A DNA stretch of 64,000 nt from Bacteroidales bacterium. GTDB lineage: Bacteria; Bacteroidota; Bacteroidia; Bacteroidales; P3. Shown here in pieces: positions 51,368 through 59,391 of this stretch; the first letter of the stretch is position 1, and every line of letters begins with the position of its first letter. A program made the position numbers and the translations under genes. Below the pieces are notes generated by a model. That model was not told the DNA's origin. It did not search any database and was given only the letters and a program-made list of their open reading frames with translations. Location of the stretch: NCBI GenBank assembly GCA_017960475.1, contig JAGCZH010000013.1:50526-114525 (forward strand), given 5' to 3'.

Positions 51368-51700
51368 TTAAAGGTTGGCGTTGTCGTCCTGTGATTGCTG
51401 GTTTTTAGTTTCTTTGGGACGGAACATAATGGCGCAAATCTCCACAACAAGTCCAAGAACTATGAATATTGGTGCCGCCACAAGACGTCGATTGTCGAAC
51501 ATGGCGGGGTTGAACACGTTGGGGTCGTCGCTGCCACCACCGGAAAGAAGTATATATCCCAGTCCGAGCAAGAGAATGCCCACGCCCATAAGAATATAGT
51601 TCATAGGGCCAAAGGCGAAAGAGGCCTTGGCGGAGTTTTTCTCTTCTTTTTTCGTTGCTATAGTGTTGGCGGCTTTATTGTTTTTCTTGTTTTTTTCCAT
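51368..51700 (-). CDS. DUF3098 small membrane protein
   Basis: 110 residues. A basic Lys/Asn-rich N-terminus (1-28) precedes FAFGPMNYILMGVGILLLGL, the DUF3098 start, and two transmembrane helices (about 33-50 and 74-95). VFNPAMFDNRRLVAAPIFIV is also typical. Function unknown; the gene is a constant neighbour of ftsX and uppP in Bacteroidota, hinting at a part in division or envelope assembly. Confidence 0.9.
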   Translation of the reverse strand: MEKNKKNNKAANTIATKKEEKNSAKASFAFGPMNYILMGVGILLLGLGYILLSGGGSDDPNVFNPAMFDNRRLVAAPIFIVLGLVVEICAIMFRPKETKNQQSQDDNANL

Positions 51701-51753
51701 GGTTTAGCTGTTAATACGTTGAAAGGTGGAAACCTTTGTTGTCATGTGGAATT

Positions 51754-52629
51754 CTAAAACTCGCTCTTGCTGCGTATATGGCGATGAACAGAGAAGTATG
51801 TTGCGAGGAATGATATGGCAATACCCACTATGTATACTATTGAGACAAGAATGATGTATCCATTGAAGTAGCGTGGGTGGAAAAGAGCGAGATGGAATTG
51901 TTTGTTGAACACATATATGGCGGCGAACATAAGAATCATGGCAAAAGTGGCGCCGAGGAAACCAAACAGAATGCTGCGCCATAGGAAAGGTCGTGTGATA
52001 AATCCCATTTTGGCACCCACCATGCTCATGGTGCGGATGGTGTTTCTGTTGGAATAGATAGAGATTCTTATTGTTGTGCTGATAAGAGCTATAGAGACAA
52101 TCAGAAGGAGGATGACGAAAATCACGAGAAACCAGGAGAGTTTGTAGAAAATCTCGTTGAGGTCGTTGAGCATAGACTCGTGGTAGGTGACGCCGTCCAC
52201 AATGGCATATTCCGACACCTCTTTCTCGAAGAGCTTGCGTTGGTCGGATAGTTTAGAGGGGTTGTTGCTGGCCTTCAATGTCACCATAATTGTGGGGTAG
52301 AGGGGGTTGACGCTGTCAAGCAGAGTCAGGATGTCCTCTCCGATGTCGTCGCTGAAGAGCCTGGCAGCCTCGTCGGGAGAGATATAGTCGGCGTTTTTAA
52401 CGTAGTCGAGTTCTCTCAGGGATTCACAGAGACCAAGGGCTTCTTCCTCGCTTGACTCTGGAGAGAGGTCAACTTGATAAGATATGCGTTCCTGCAAAGA
52501 ATGGGTGGCTTTGTAGGAATGGTATTCCACAAAGAGTAGCAGGCCGAACACAAACAGCACCAGCATGATGCTGAATACCGTGGAAGTCCTGCCAGCCCAA
52601 AGTCTAATCTTTCCGTGTCGCGTCGCCAT
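51754..52629 (-). CDS. ftsX: Cell-division permease FtsX
   Basis: 291 residues with the FtsX layout: a cytoplasmic N-terminus, one helix (about 18-38), an extracytoplasmic domain of ~120 residues, then three helices. VDGVTYHESMLNDLNEIFYKL leads into the permease block, with STTIRISIYSNRNTIRTMSMVGAKMGFITRPF as the conserved cytoplasmic loop. FtsEX uses ATP hydrolysis to switch on peptidoglycan hydrolases at the septum. No ftsE is adjacent, as is usual in this phylum. Confidence 0.93.
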   Translation of the reverse strand: MATRHGKIRLWAGRTSTVFSIMLVLFVFGLLLFVEYHSYKATHSLQERISYQVDLSPESSEEEALGLCESLRELDYVKNADYISPDEAARLFSDDIGEDILTLLDSVNPLYPTIMVTLKASNNPSKLSDQRKLFEKEVSEYAIVDGVTYHESMLNDLNEIFYKLSWFLVIFVILLLIVSIALISTTIRISIYSNRNTIRTMSMVGAKMGFITRPFLWRSILFGFLGATFAMILMFAAIYVFNKQFHLALFHPRYFNGYIILVSIVYIVGIAISFLATYFSVHRHIRSKSEF

Positions 52630-52685
52630 AATATGTTTTTTACTTGCTTGTCGAGATACAGTAATTCAATCGTGTGGTGGTTGAA

Positions 52686-53831
52686 TTAGTTGGCCAGCAT
52701 CACAGGCATAACGAGCATGAGGATGTCTTCGCCTTTCGCAGCCTCTTCGTCCTCGTTGATGGGGAATATGATGCCTGCGCGGCTGGGGTGGGAGAGCTCA
52801 ATCAAGATATGCTCGGTGTCGAGGTTGGAGACCATCTCGGTGAGGAATTTGGCGTTGAAACCGATATCCATAGGATCACCGTCATAACTGCATGGCAATG
52901 TCTCGTGTGCGTTGTTGGAGAACTCAAGGTCCTCGGAGGAGATGTTCAGCTCTTTCTCGCTTATGGAGAGACGCACCTGATGGGTGGCCTGGTTGGCGAA
53001 GAGACTTATGCGGCGCAGAGCGTTGATGAAGGTCGAGCGGTCAATGGTGAGCTTGTTGGGGTTGTCTTTTGGTATGGCGGCCTCATAGTTTGGATATTTG
53101 CCATCGACCAGGCGGCAGATGATGAGGAAGTTGTCGAAAGAGAAGAATACATTGATGTTGTTGTATTCCATGGTGACATCAAATTCCTCTTTGTTGCTGC
53201 CGAGGATGTTCTTGACCATGGTGATGGGTTTGCGAGGCAGTATGAATGTCGCCAGTTCGTCGGAATGCACATCGGTGCGGCGGTAACGAACAAGTTTATG
53301 TGCGTCGGTGGCGACAAATGTCGCGCTTTCAGGAGTGAGTTCACAGTAGATACCTGACATTTGTTGACGCATTTCGTCGGTGGATGCGGCAAAAGCGGTT
53401 TTGTTGATGGCGTTGACGATGACCGAGGCGGGTATGGTTACTGTCACTGTCTCGTTTTTCGCCGGCAGCTGTGGGTATGTCTCGGGATTTTGTCCTGCGA
53501 TGGTGTATTTGCCGTCGTTAGAGCTGATCTCCATGCTGAAGGTGGATGCGTCAACAGCGATGTTGAGAGGTCTGTCGTCCATGTTTTTCAACATGTCGAG
53601 CATGATCTTGGCGGGAATGGCGACAGTGTCGATACCGTCGACACGAGCGTTCTCAAGCTCAATATTGCACATCATGGTTGTTTCCAAGTCGGTGGCCTTG
53701 ATGGTGAGAATATTGTTCTCAAGGTGCATGTGGAAACAAGAGATGATAGGAACCGTGTTGTTGTTGGAAATGACACCGCTCAAAGCGGTAAGGTGTTTGA
53801 GTAGTAATTGGCTATTAATAATGAATCTCAT
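52686..53831 (-). CDS. dnaN: DNA polymerase III sliding clamp (beta subunit)
   Basis: 381 residues, three clamp domains of about 120 residues each. MRFIINSQLLLKHLTALSGV opens the protein, and ISNNNTVPIISCFHMHLENN and GIYCELTPESATFVATDAHKL are typical. The end IFPINEDEEAAKGEDILMLVMPVMLAN carries the conserved MPV(R/M) tail. The clamp holds polymerase on DNA. dnaA and recF are not adjacent, so this is not a classical origin region. It lies 56 bases upstream of ftsX in the same direction. Confidence 0.96.
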   Translation of the reverse strand: MRFIINSQLLLKHLTALSGVISNNNTVPIISCFHMHLENNILTIKATDLETTMMCNIELENARVDGIDTVAIPAKIMLDMLKNMDDRPLNIAVDASTFSMEISSNDGKYTIAGQNPETYPQLPAKNETVTVTIPASVIVNAINKTAFAASTDEMRQQMSGIYCELTPESATFVATDAHKLVRYRRTDVHSDELATFILPRKPITMVKNILGSNKEEFDVTMEYNNINVFFSFDNFLIICRLVDGKYPNYEAAIPKDNPNKLTIDRSTFINALRRISLFANQATHQVRLSISEKELNISSEDLEFSNNAHETLPCSYDGDPMDIGFNAKFLTEMVSNLDTEHILIELSHPSRAGIIFPINEDEEAAKGEDILMLVMPVMLAN

Positions 53832-54037
53832 GTTATTATGTTTTTTTTGTTTACTAAAAGGATGTTTTTTTCAGGCTGCAAATTTACACAAAAATCCCGA
53901 GATAGACAGAGTGAGTATAGTTTAAAGTTTAAAGATAAAAGTTTAAAGATGTTTCTAGGTTGATTTTTAATAATTTAAATACAAAAATCATTTCGTTTTA
54001 TTATTGCTGCTAAAGGGATTTTTTGTTGAAGGCGGTG
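53832..54037. other. Repeat-bearing gap between dnaN and the TPM gene
   Basis: 206 AT-rich bases with AAAGTTTAAAG words at 53917-53951 and the dnaN -7 element. No gene seen. Confidence 0.5.
53879..53886 (-). promoter_or_regulatory. Putative dnaN -7 element (TAAATTTG)
   Basis: The minus strand reads TAAATTTG followed by C, fitting TAnnTTTG, about 50 bases upstream of the dnaN ATG. No clear -33 word. Confidence 0.45.
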
Positions 54038-54841
54038 TTACCAGCTACCGTGAGCTCCGCCACCGCGGAAAGTGCCGCCGCCAAAGCTTCTCGATGTGCT
54101 GCTCGTCGAAGAGCCGCCGAAGTCGCTGTAGCTTCCACCATAGGGCATTCCACTGCCATAGGGCATTCCGCCTATGTAGGGGCCGTTGTTTTGGTAGGTA
54201 GACTGCAATCGTTTCATTTTTCTACGCACCCATAGCACCGAGCCCACCACGATGGCTATTCCTATCAAAGCCCCGGCGGTATCGTCGTTGTCTTCCTTGT
54301 ATTGTTCGTAGCTGTATTCTCCGGCGCATACGGGGAGTATCACTTCCAAGGCTGCGGTGATGCCACCCACGTAGTCGTTCTCGCGGAAATGTGGTATCAT
54401 CTTTTCCTCTATGATTCTCTTGCAGAAGATGTCAGGCAAAGCCCCCTCAAGACCTCCGCCTGTGGCAATCTCCACTTCACCTTTGGTCTCGTCTTTGGGT
54501 TTGACAACGATAAGCACTCCGTTTTCGTATTCCTTTTGTCCTATACCCCAGCTGTTGCCTACATCAAAGGCAAATGTTGATATGTCGCGACCTCCGAAAC
54601 CCGAAGTCACCATCAGTACAACTTGATTGGAAGTGCTGTCGTTGAAGTCTCTCAGTAGCTCTTCGAACACGAAAATGTCTTCATCGCTAAGCAGTCCGCA
54701 ATAGTCGTAAACAAAATGGTCGCCTTTTTCTGGCAGCCAGCCTGTTTCGTCGCTAGGCTTTTGGGCATAGGCATATGTGCCGCCAAGCATAGTCAACGCT
54801 GTGACAAAAAGAAGAAAAGGGAAAAGGATTTTACGTGTCAT
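54038..54841 (-). CDS. TPM-domain protein (YgcG-like)
   Basis: 267 residues from the ATG at 54841 (MTRKILFPFLLFVTALTML); the frame extends 30 codons into the lemA tail, which is unlikely. After the signal peptide comes a TPM domain (about 40-165) with QVVLMVTSGFGGRDISTFAF and GKGE-like EVEIATGGGLEGALPD. A membrane helix is near 180-197, and a Gly/Ser/Tyr-rich tail ends SFGGGTFRGGGAHGSW. The pair LemA and TPM is widespread. In other bacteria TPM proteins have been tied to photosystem repair or envelope maintenance; the role here is unknown. Confidence 0.9.
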   Translation of the reverse strand: MTRKILFPFLLFVTALTMLGGTYAYAQKPSDETGWLPEKGDHFVYDYCGLLSDEDIFVFEELLRDFNDSTSNQVVLMVTSGFGGRDISTFAFDVGNSWGIGQKEYENGVLIVVKPKDETKGEVEIATGGGLEGALPDIFCKRIIEEKMIPHFRENDYVGGITAALEVILPVCAGEYSYEQYKEDNDDTAGALIGIAIVVGSVLWVRRKMKRLQSTYQNNGPYIGGMPYGSGMPYGGSYSDFGGSSTSSTSRSFGGGTFRGGGAHGSW

Positions 54842-54893
54842 CGACAATGGCGTTAACCTTGGAGAAAGTGAGGAACTAAAGTGTGTGAGTTGA

Positions 54894-55478
54894 TTATAAC
54901 AGAGCTTCGGTCGAAGGTGCGTTCTCGGCACCTTCTGAGGCCTGGAAATAGCCTAGAGGTTTGTGGCCGAACATCGAGGCGATAATGCTGCGAGGGAAGA
55001 CTCTGATGCAGGTGTTGTAGTCCTGAACGGCTTCGTTGAACATTTTTCGACTCATGTTGATACGGTTTTCGCAGCCTTCTATAGAGACCTGGAAATCTTG
55101 GTAGTTTTTGGTTGCGGTGAGCTCGGGATAGCGCTCGACGGTGACCTTGATGGCGCGGGACATTTCCTGAGCCATCTTGTCGTAAGCGGCCTGGAATTTG
55201 GCGATATTTTCCTCACTGAGGTCATCGGCGTTGAGTTGTGGAGCATCGTTGCGAGCCTTGATAACGGCCTCGAGAGTGCCTCGCTCGTAGTTGCCTGCGC
55301 CTTTGACGACATTGATGGCCTGCTCGACAAGATCTTTACGACGTTGGTAGTCGGCCTGCACATTGCCCCACTTGCTAGTGGCGTTCTCGTGTTTGATATT
55401 GATGGAATTGTTGGCTTTTACAGCCCAAAGCACTATGACGGCAAGGATGCCAAGGATAATCCAGAGTGATTTTTTCAT
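54894..55478 (-). CDS. lemA: LemA family membrane protein
   Basis: 194 residues. One N-terminal helix (MKKSLWIILGILAVIVLWAV) is followed by a long helical hairpin of the LemA fold. Family words: QYQRRKDL-like ADYQRRKDLVEQAINVVKG, ENRINMSRKMFNEAVQDYN and FPRSIIASMFGHKPLGYF. Cellular function is poorly defined. It is upstream of the TPM gene by 52 bases on the same strand. Confidence 0.94.
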   Translation of the reverse strand: MKKSLWIILGILAVIVLWAVKANNSINIKHENATSKWGNVQADYQRRKDLVEQAINVVKGAGNYERGTLEAVIKARNDAPQLNADDLSEENIAKFQAAYDKMAQEMSRAIKVTVERYPELTATKNYQDFQVSIEGCENRINMSRKMFNEAVQDYNTCIRVFPRSIIASMFGHKPLGYFQASEGAENAPSTEALL

Positions 55479-55485
55479 CTATGAT

Positions 55486-55561
55486 TAAGGGTTTAAAAGT
55501 TAAAAGGTTTAAAAGTTAAAAGGTTAAAAGGGTTATAAGGGTTTAAATGGTTTGAAGGGGT
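55486..55561. repeat. GTTAAAAGGTTTAAAAG-type intergenic repeat
   Basis: The densest copy of the GGTTTAAAAGG word family in the window, with at least six tandem imperfect units between the HerA-like gene and lemA. Confidence 0.65.
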
Positions 55562-55579
55562 AGTGTTGTTTCACTATAG

Positions 55580-57166
55580 TTAAAATTTGAGGTTGCCCAG
55601 AATATCACGGGTCAACTCGCGTGTGATGGTTCGAGTGGCAGCCGAGGTGCTGTTCTTGACAATGCGTTGTCCCGCAGATGTTTTGGACTTGGTTTTCTTG
55701 CCGGTGACTTTGTTGCTCACGGCGGTTCCGACAATAGTTCCCAAAGTTGCTGTCACGGCTGTGAATATGGCTTTCAGTACCTTGGACAGGATGCCTGTTT
55801 TTTTCTTTTCGGCGCTCTTTTTTTCCGGTGCGGTACTCACCTCACCCTTGGAGGTTTTTGTCGTCTCGGGCAGCCCTGCATCTTGGCTTTCGGCGAGGAG
55901 CATTTCGTATGCGCTCTCCCGGTCTATGGGTGTGTCGTATTTTGCGCCGATAGCGCTGCGACTCATGACGTCACGGCGTTCAGCCTCGGAGAGGGCTCCT
56001 ATCTGCGACAGAGGGAAGAGCACTTTGGCTTTCTGCACAATGCCGGGAGCGCCATTGCCGTCGAGGAAACTCACGAGAGCCTCGCCGGTTTCCAGGGTGG
56101 TGATAATCTCTTCAGTGCTGAACTCGGGATTGGCGCGGAATGTCTCGGCGGCAACTTTTACTGCTTTTTGGTCGCGGGGAGTATATGCTCGTAAAGCATG
56201 CTGGACACGGTTGCCGAGTTGTCCGAGAATGTTGTCGGGAATGTCGGTGGGAAGCTGACTGATGAAATAGATGCCAACACCCTTGCTGCGAATCAAACGG
56301 ATGACTTGCTCAATCTTGTCAATGAGGGCTTTCGAAGTGCCATCGAAAAGCATGTGGGCCTCATCGAAAAAGAATATCAGCTTTGGTAGCTCTTGGTCAC
56401 CAACTTCGGGGAGGGTGGAGTACAGCTCCGAAATCATCCAAAGAAGGAATGTGCTGTAGAGTTTCGGTTGCAGCATGAGTTTGTCGGCAGCCAGGACACT
56501 CATGACACCTCTTCCACCTTCGACGGCAAGAAGATCTTTTATGTCGAATGCTGGCTCGCCAAAAAACTTGTTGGCTCCTTGGCTTTCCAGCTGCAGCAGA
56601 GCCCTCTGTATCGCACCTACTGATGCCGAGGAGATGTTGCCGTATTTGACAGTGTATTCTTTGGAATGTTTCGACACATAGTCGAGAACAGACCGTAAGT
56701 CTTTGAGGTCTAGAATCATCAGACCTCTTTCATCGGCGATACGGAAAGCGATGTTAAGAACACCATCTTGGGTGTCGTTAAGTCCCAGAAGACGAGATAG
56801 CAACTGAGGCCCCATTTGTGAAATGGTGGCTCTGATAGGATGTCCTTGTTCGCCAAAGACATCATAGAAACGTACAGGACAGCCTTGGAAATCGGGATTG
56901 GGTATGCCGAAAGAGTCTTTGCGTTTCTCGATGAAAGAGCTCATGGAGCCAGCTTTGGCGATACCGCTGAGGTCGCCTTTCATATCGGCCATAAAACATG
57001 GAACGCCGGCCTGACAAAACGTTTCGGCCATCACTTGCAGGGTGACGGTTTTACCTGTGCCTGTGGCTCCGGCTATGAGACCATGACGATTGGCCATTTT
57101 GCCGTTGATGACCATGTTGCCATTGTCGCTATGGGCTACATATAGTCCTAAATCTCTGGTATACAA
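55580..57166 (-). CDS. HerA-like ATPase, DUF853 family
   Basis: 528 residues. Walker A is AGATGTGKTVTLQV at about residues 32-45. MADMKGDLSGIAKAGS is the DUF853 hallmark, Walker B is KLIFFFDEAHMLFD, and ISQLPTDIPDNILGQLGNRVQHALRA is the conserved arginine-finger region. The C-terminal ~100 residues are low-complexity basic (KKSAEKKKTG, then a hydrophobic VLKAIFTAVTATLGTIVGTAV). Such FtsK/HerA relatives are hexameric DNA or protein translocases of unknown role. Start taken at the ATG of MYTRDLGLYVAHS. Confidence 0.92.
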   Translation of the reverse strand: MYTRDLGLYVAHSDNGNMVINGKMANRHGLIAGATGTGKTVTLQVMAETFCQAGVPCFMADMKGDLSGIAKAGSMSSFIEKRKDSFGIPNPDFQGCPVRFYDVFGEQGHPIRATISQMGPQLLSRLLGLNDTQDGVLNIAFRIADERGLMILDLKDLRSVLDYVSKHSKEYTVKYGNISSASVGAIQRALLQLESQGANKFFGEPAFDIKDLLAVEGGRGVMSVLAADKLMLQPKLYSTFLLWMISELYSTLPEVGDQELPKLIFFFDEAHMLFDGTSKALIDKIEQVIRLIRSKGVGIYFISQLPTDIPDNILGQLGNRVQHALRAYTPRDQKAVKVAAETFRANPEFSTEEIITTLETGEALVSFLDGNGAPGIVQKAKVLFPLSQIGALSEAERRDVMSRSAIGAKYDTPIDRESAYEMLLAESQDAGLPETTKTSKGEVSTAPEKKSAEKKKTGILSKVLKAIFTAVTATLGTIVGTAVSNKVTGKKTKSKTSAGQRIVKNSTSAATRTITRELTRDILGNLKF

Positions 57167-57309
57167 TGGTTGATGTGTTTAAGGGTTGTTGTGAATATTC
57201 TTTACAAGTCACATGTGGAATGACAGAAACTTGCTTTAATAATTGACAACGAATAATGATGACATTTATTGTACATAAGAATGGTAAATCTTATTTTTTT
57301 AAGTCTCAT

Positions 57310-57340
57310 TTTATAAATCTCATTTTTATTATTATCTTTG
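57310..57340 (+). promoter_or_regulatory. Putative promoter of the Lys/Glu-rich secreted protein
   Basis: TTTA at 57310-57313, 19 bases, then TATCTTTG at 57333-57340. The -7 word is a perfect match and the spacing is standard. The leader is about 22 bases. Confidence 0.6.
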
Positions 57341-57367
57341 CAATGCATAAAATAGTGTATTTTATAT

Positions 57368-58702
57368 ATGAAAAAAAATGTATTATTCGCATTTATAGTG
57401 TTTTGTGCTGTTTCTTCCGTTTCAGCGCAAGATATAGTAAATCTTCGTATGGACCGAGAGCAGATGGGGTTGCGTGGTAATGTCGCCTCAATGGATGAAG
57501 ACATTCTGCTTCGAAAAGATTATTTCCGTGAAGACTGGCCCGAACGCAAATGGTTTGTCAATGATCTGCGCAGTGTTTTGCGCGAGGACAATGGTCGAAT
57601 AGTGACCTTTAATCCCGCAGGCCGTATGGTCACGGTGACATACACCTATCAGGGTAAGGCAGGCAAGAAGGTGGCTTGCACATATGCTCCCAACGGACTC
57701 CTGTCATCATATACAGGTCTGGGTTACAAGGTAGAGGCTAAATACAGTGGCTCTTACGCCGACATCAATGTCTATGCCGAAAGCCAGGATTATGGCGCCA
57801 ATGTCGACCTTGCCAAGGATAATCTGAAGGGATTGCCCTATTCTGTGAACTATTCTTTCGATCTCAAATGTCGTCAGGAGCTTGGTGACAATGGTCTTGT
57901 TCTCCGTTCCATGTATTATTATGTCGATAGTGTGTTGGCTCGTGAGTGCGAATACAACTATAATCATATAGACCAGCTTGTCAGCGAGAAATCTGTTGAT
58001 TATTCCTCAGGAGAGAAGACGGTGGGCTCTGTCAAATATACATACGACAACCACGGTTTTCTTGTGAAAAAAGTGGTCCATAGCCGCGCCATCGATGCCA
58101 CCTATTCTTATGAGAACAATGAAATGGGCGATTGTGTGAAGATGACTGTGGAACGTCCTTACGGCACCATCGTCTACACCTACAGGTATGAGTATGACGA
58201 GCAAGGCAACTGGACTGTCCGCCTCGAGTTCGAGGATGGCGTCTTCGATAACGCGGTGTTGCGCAGTTTCACATACCACAAAGAATCCGCCAAACCCGCC
58301 AAAAAGGAGAACGTGAAGGAAGAGAAACCCGCCAAGGAGAAGGCTAAGAAAGAGAAGAAGGTAAAGGAGGAGAAACCTGCCAAGGAGAATATGACAAAAG
58401 AAGAGAAACGTGCTGAGAAGGAGCGCATAGCCGCCGAGAAGAAGGCCGCCAAAGAGCAGGCTAAAGAGGACAAGAAAGTGAAGGAGGAAAAACCCGCCAA
58501 GGAAAAAGCCAAGAAAGAGAAGAAGGTGAAAGAGGAGAAACCCGCAAAGGATAATGCATCTTCTGTTGACAAGAAGGCCGAGAAAGAGCGTATAGCCGCT
58601 GAAAAGAGAGCCGCAAAGGAAAATGCTGCAGCTGAGAAGCAGGCCGAGAAGGAACGCAAAGCCGCCGAAAAGGAAGCCAAGAAAGCCTCCAAAAATAAAT
58701 AA
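57368..58702 (+). CDS. Secreted YD-repeat-like protein with a Lys/Glu/Ala-rich repeat tail
   Basis: 444 residues with a signal peptide ending near SVSAQ. Residues 20-300 are beta-rich with repeating Tyr-containing strands that resemble short RHS/YD units (SVKYTYDNHGFLVKKVV, YRYEYDEQGNWTVRLEF). From about 306 to the end the sequence is almost only Lys, Glu and Ala and should form a long charged helix. This tail holds a 55-residue tandem duplication: the unit starting KPAKEKAKKEKKVKEEKPAK at residue 320 returns at 375. No anchor is seen. Function unknown. Confidence 0.85.
   Translation: MKKNVLFAFIVFCAVSSVSAQDIVNLRMDREQMGLRGNVASMDEDILLRKDYFREDWPERKWFVNDLRSVLREDNGRIVTFNPAGRMVTVTYTYQGKAGKKVACTYAPNGLLSSYTGLGYKVEAKYSGSYADINVYAESQDYGANVDLAKDNLKGLPYSVNYSFDLKCRQELGDNGLVLRSMYYYVDSVLARECEYNYNHIDQLVSEKSVDYSSGEKTVGSVKYTYDNHGFLVKKVVHSRAIDATYSYENNEMGDCVKMTVERPYGTIVYTYRYEYDEQGNWTVRLEFEDGVFDNAVLRSFTYHKESAKPAKKENVKEEKPAKEKAKKEKKVKEEKPAKENMTKEEKRAEKERIAAEKKAAKEQAKEDKKVKEEKPAKEKAKKEKKVKEEKPAKDNASSVDKKAEKERIAAEKRAAKENAAAEKQAEKERKAAEKEAKKASKNK
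58325..58655 (+). repeat. 165-bp in-frame tandem duplication
   Basis: Two units of 165 bp (first at 58325, second at 58490) code for near-identical peptides but differ at many synonymous sites, for example AAGGAGAAGGCT against AAGGAAAAAGCC. The duplication is therefore old and the protein sequence is under selection. Confidence 0.7.
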
Positions 58703-58724
58703 TGAATATGCTGAAATAACAGAG

Positions 58725-58754
58725 AGAGCCTGCCATTCGGCAGGCTCTTTTTTG
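58725..58754 (+). terminator. Intrinsic terminator
   Basis: AGAGCCTGCC (58725-58734) pairs with GGCAGGCTCT (58739-58748) around ATTC, followed by TTTTTT. Confidence 0.93.
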
Positions 58755-58785
58755 TTTTGGGGCGTCTGAGCCAGCGTCGGTATCT

Positions 58786-59376
58786 CTAAAACAATTGGGC
58801 AATCTGTTCGACGAGTGTGATGATCAGGAAAATGAAATAGGTGATAAAGGCGACTGTTCCAATGGCCAGGAAGATGATGGTGCCTTTGGTGAGATGGATT
58901 TTCACTTTTGGCTTGGGCTCCGATTCGGAATTGACGGAAGCGGCTGGTTGAGAATCGCCCGACGGAAACGATTCCTTTGGGGAGGTTTGAGCCTTTGGGG
59001 ATTCCTGGATCCTATGGGAAGTCGGTGCGGATGCAGTTGTTTCCTCCGCCGGGTTGCGAGGATTCTCTTGGTTGACGTGGGAGGAGGATTCTTTGTATTG
59101 ATTCCACCGCTCTTCCAGCCAGGCGTAGGGGTCGGGGCCGCAGTAACGAGGGTCGTAGTCCCATAGGGAGGGAGCCGTCTTGCCGGGTGAGGGGTTCATC
59201 CATGAGACTTTGCCTGTTTCCGATGAGGGCTGCTCATGTGATGTGTATGGGTCGGATAGGTCGGAGGCGTTGAGGATATTGCCCTCTTCGTCTTCGACCA
59301 AACCGGATTCACCCAACAGACGATAGGTGTGTGAGCTTTGCGTGAAGTAAGTGCCGTTGTCGCCGTCAGATGCCAT
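58786..59376 (-). CDS. Small membrane protein of unknown function
   Basis: 196 residues. There is no signal peptide; the first ~165 residues are hydrophilic, Ser/Pro/Glu-rich and probably disordered, with DYDPRYCGPDPYAWLEERWN the only ordered-looking part. One transmembrane helix lies near the C-terminus (about 169-190, TIIFLAIGTVAFITYFIFLI), so it would be tail-anchored. No family recognised. It lies 15 bases downstream of serS on the same strand. Confidence 0.7.
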   Translation of the reverse strand: MASDGDNGTYFTQSSHTYRLLGESGLVEDEEGNILNASDLSDPYTSHEQPSSETGKVSWMNPSPGKTAPSLWDYDPRYCGPDPYAWLEERWNQYKESSSHVNQENPRNPAEETTASAPTSHRIQESPKAQTSPKESFPSGDSQPAASVNSESEPKPKVKIHLTKGTIIFLAIGTVAFITYFIFLIITLVEQIAQLF

Positions 59377-59391
59377 GTCCCAGAGAGTACT

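Noticed and set aside
53832..54037. A replication origin next to dnaN
   Set aside because: No dnaA gene or clear DnaA-box cluster is present; the AAAGTTTAAAG words belong to the intergenic repeat family.
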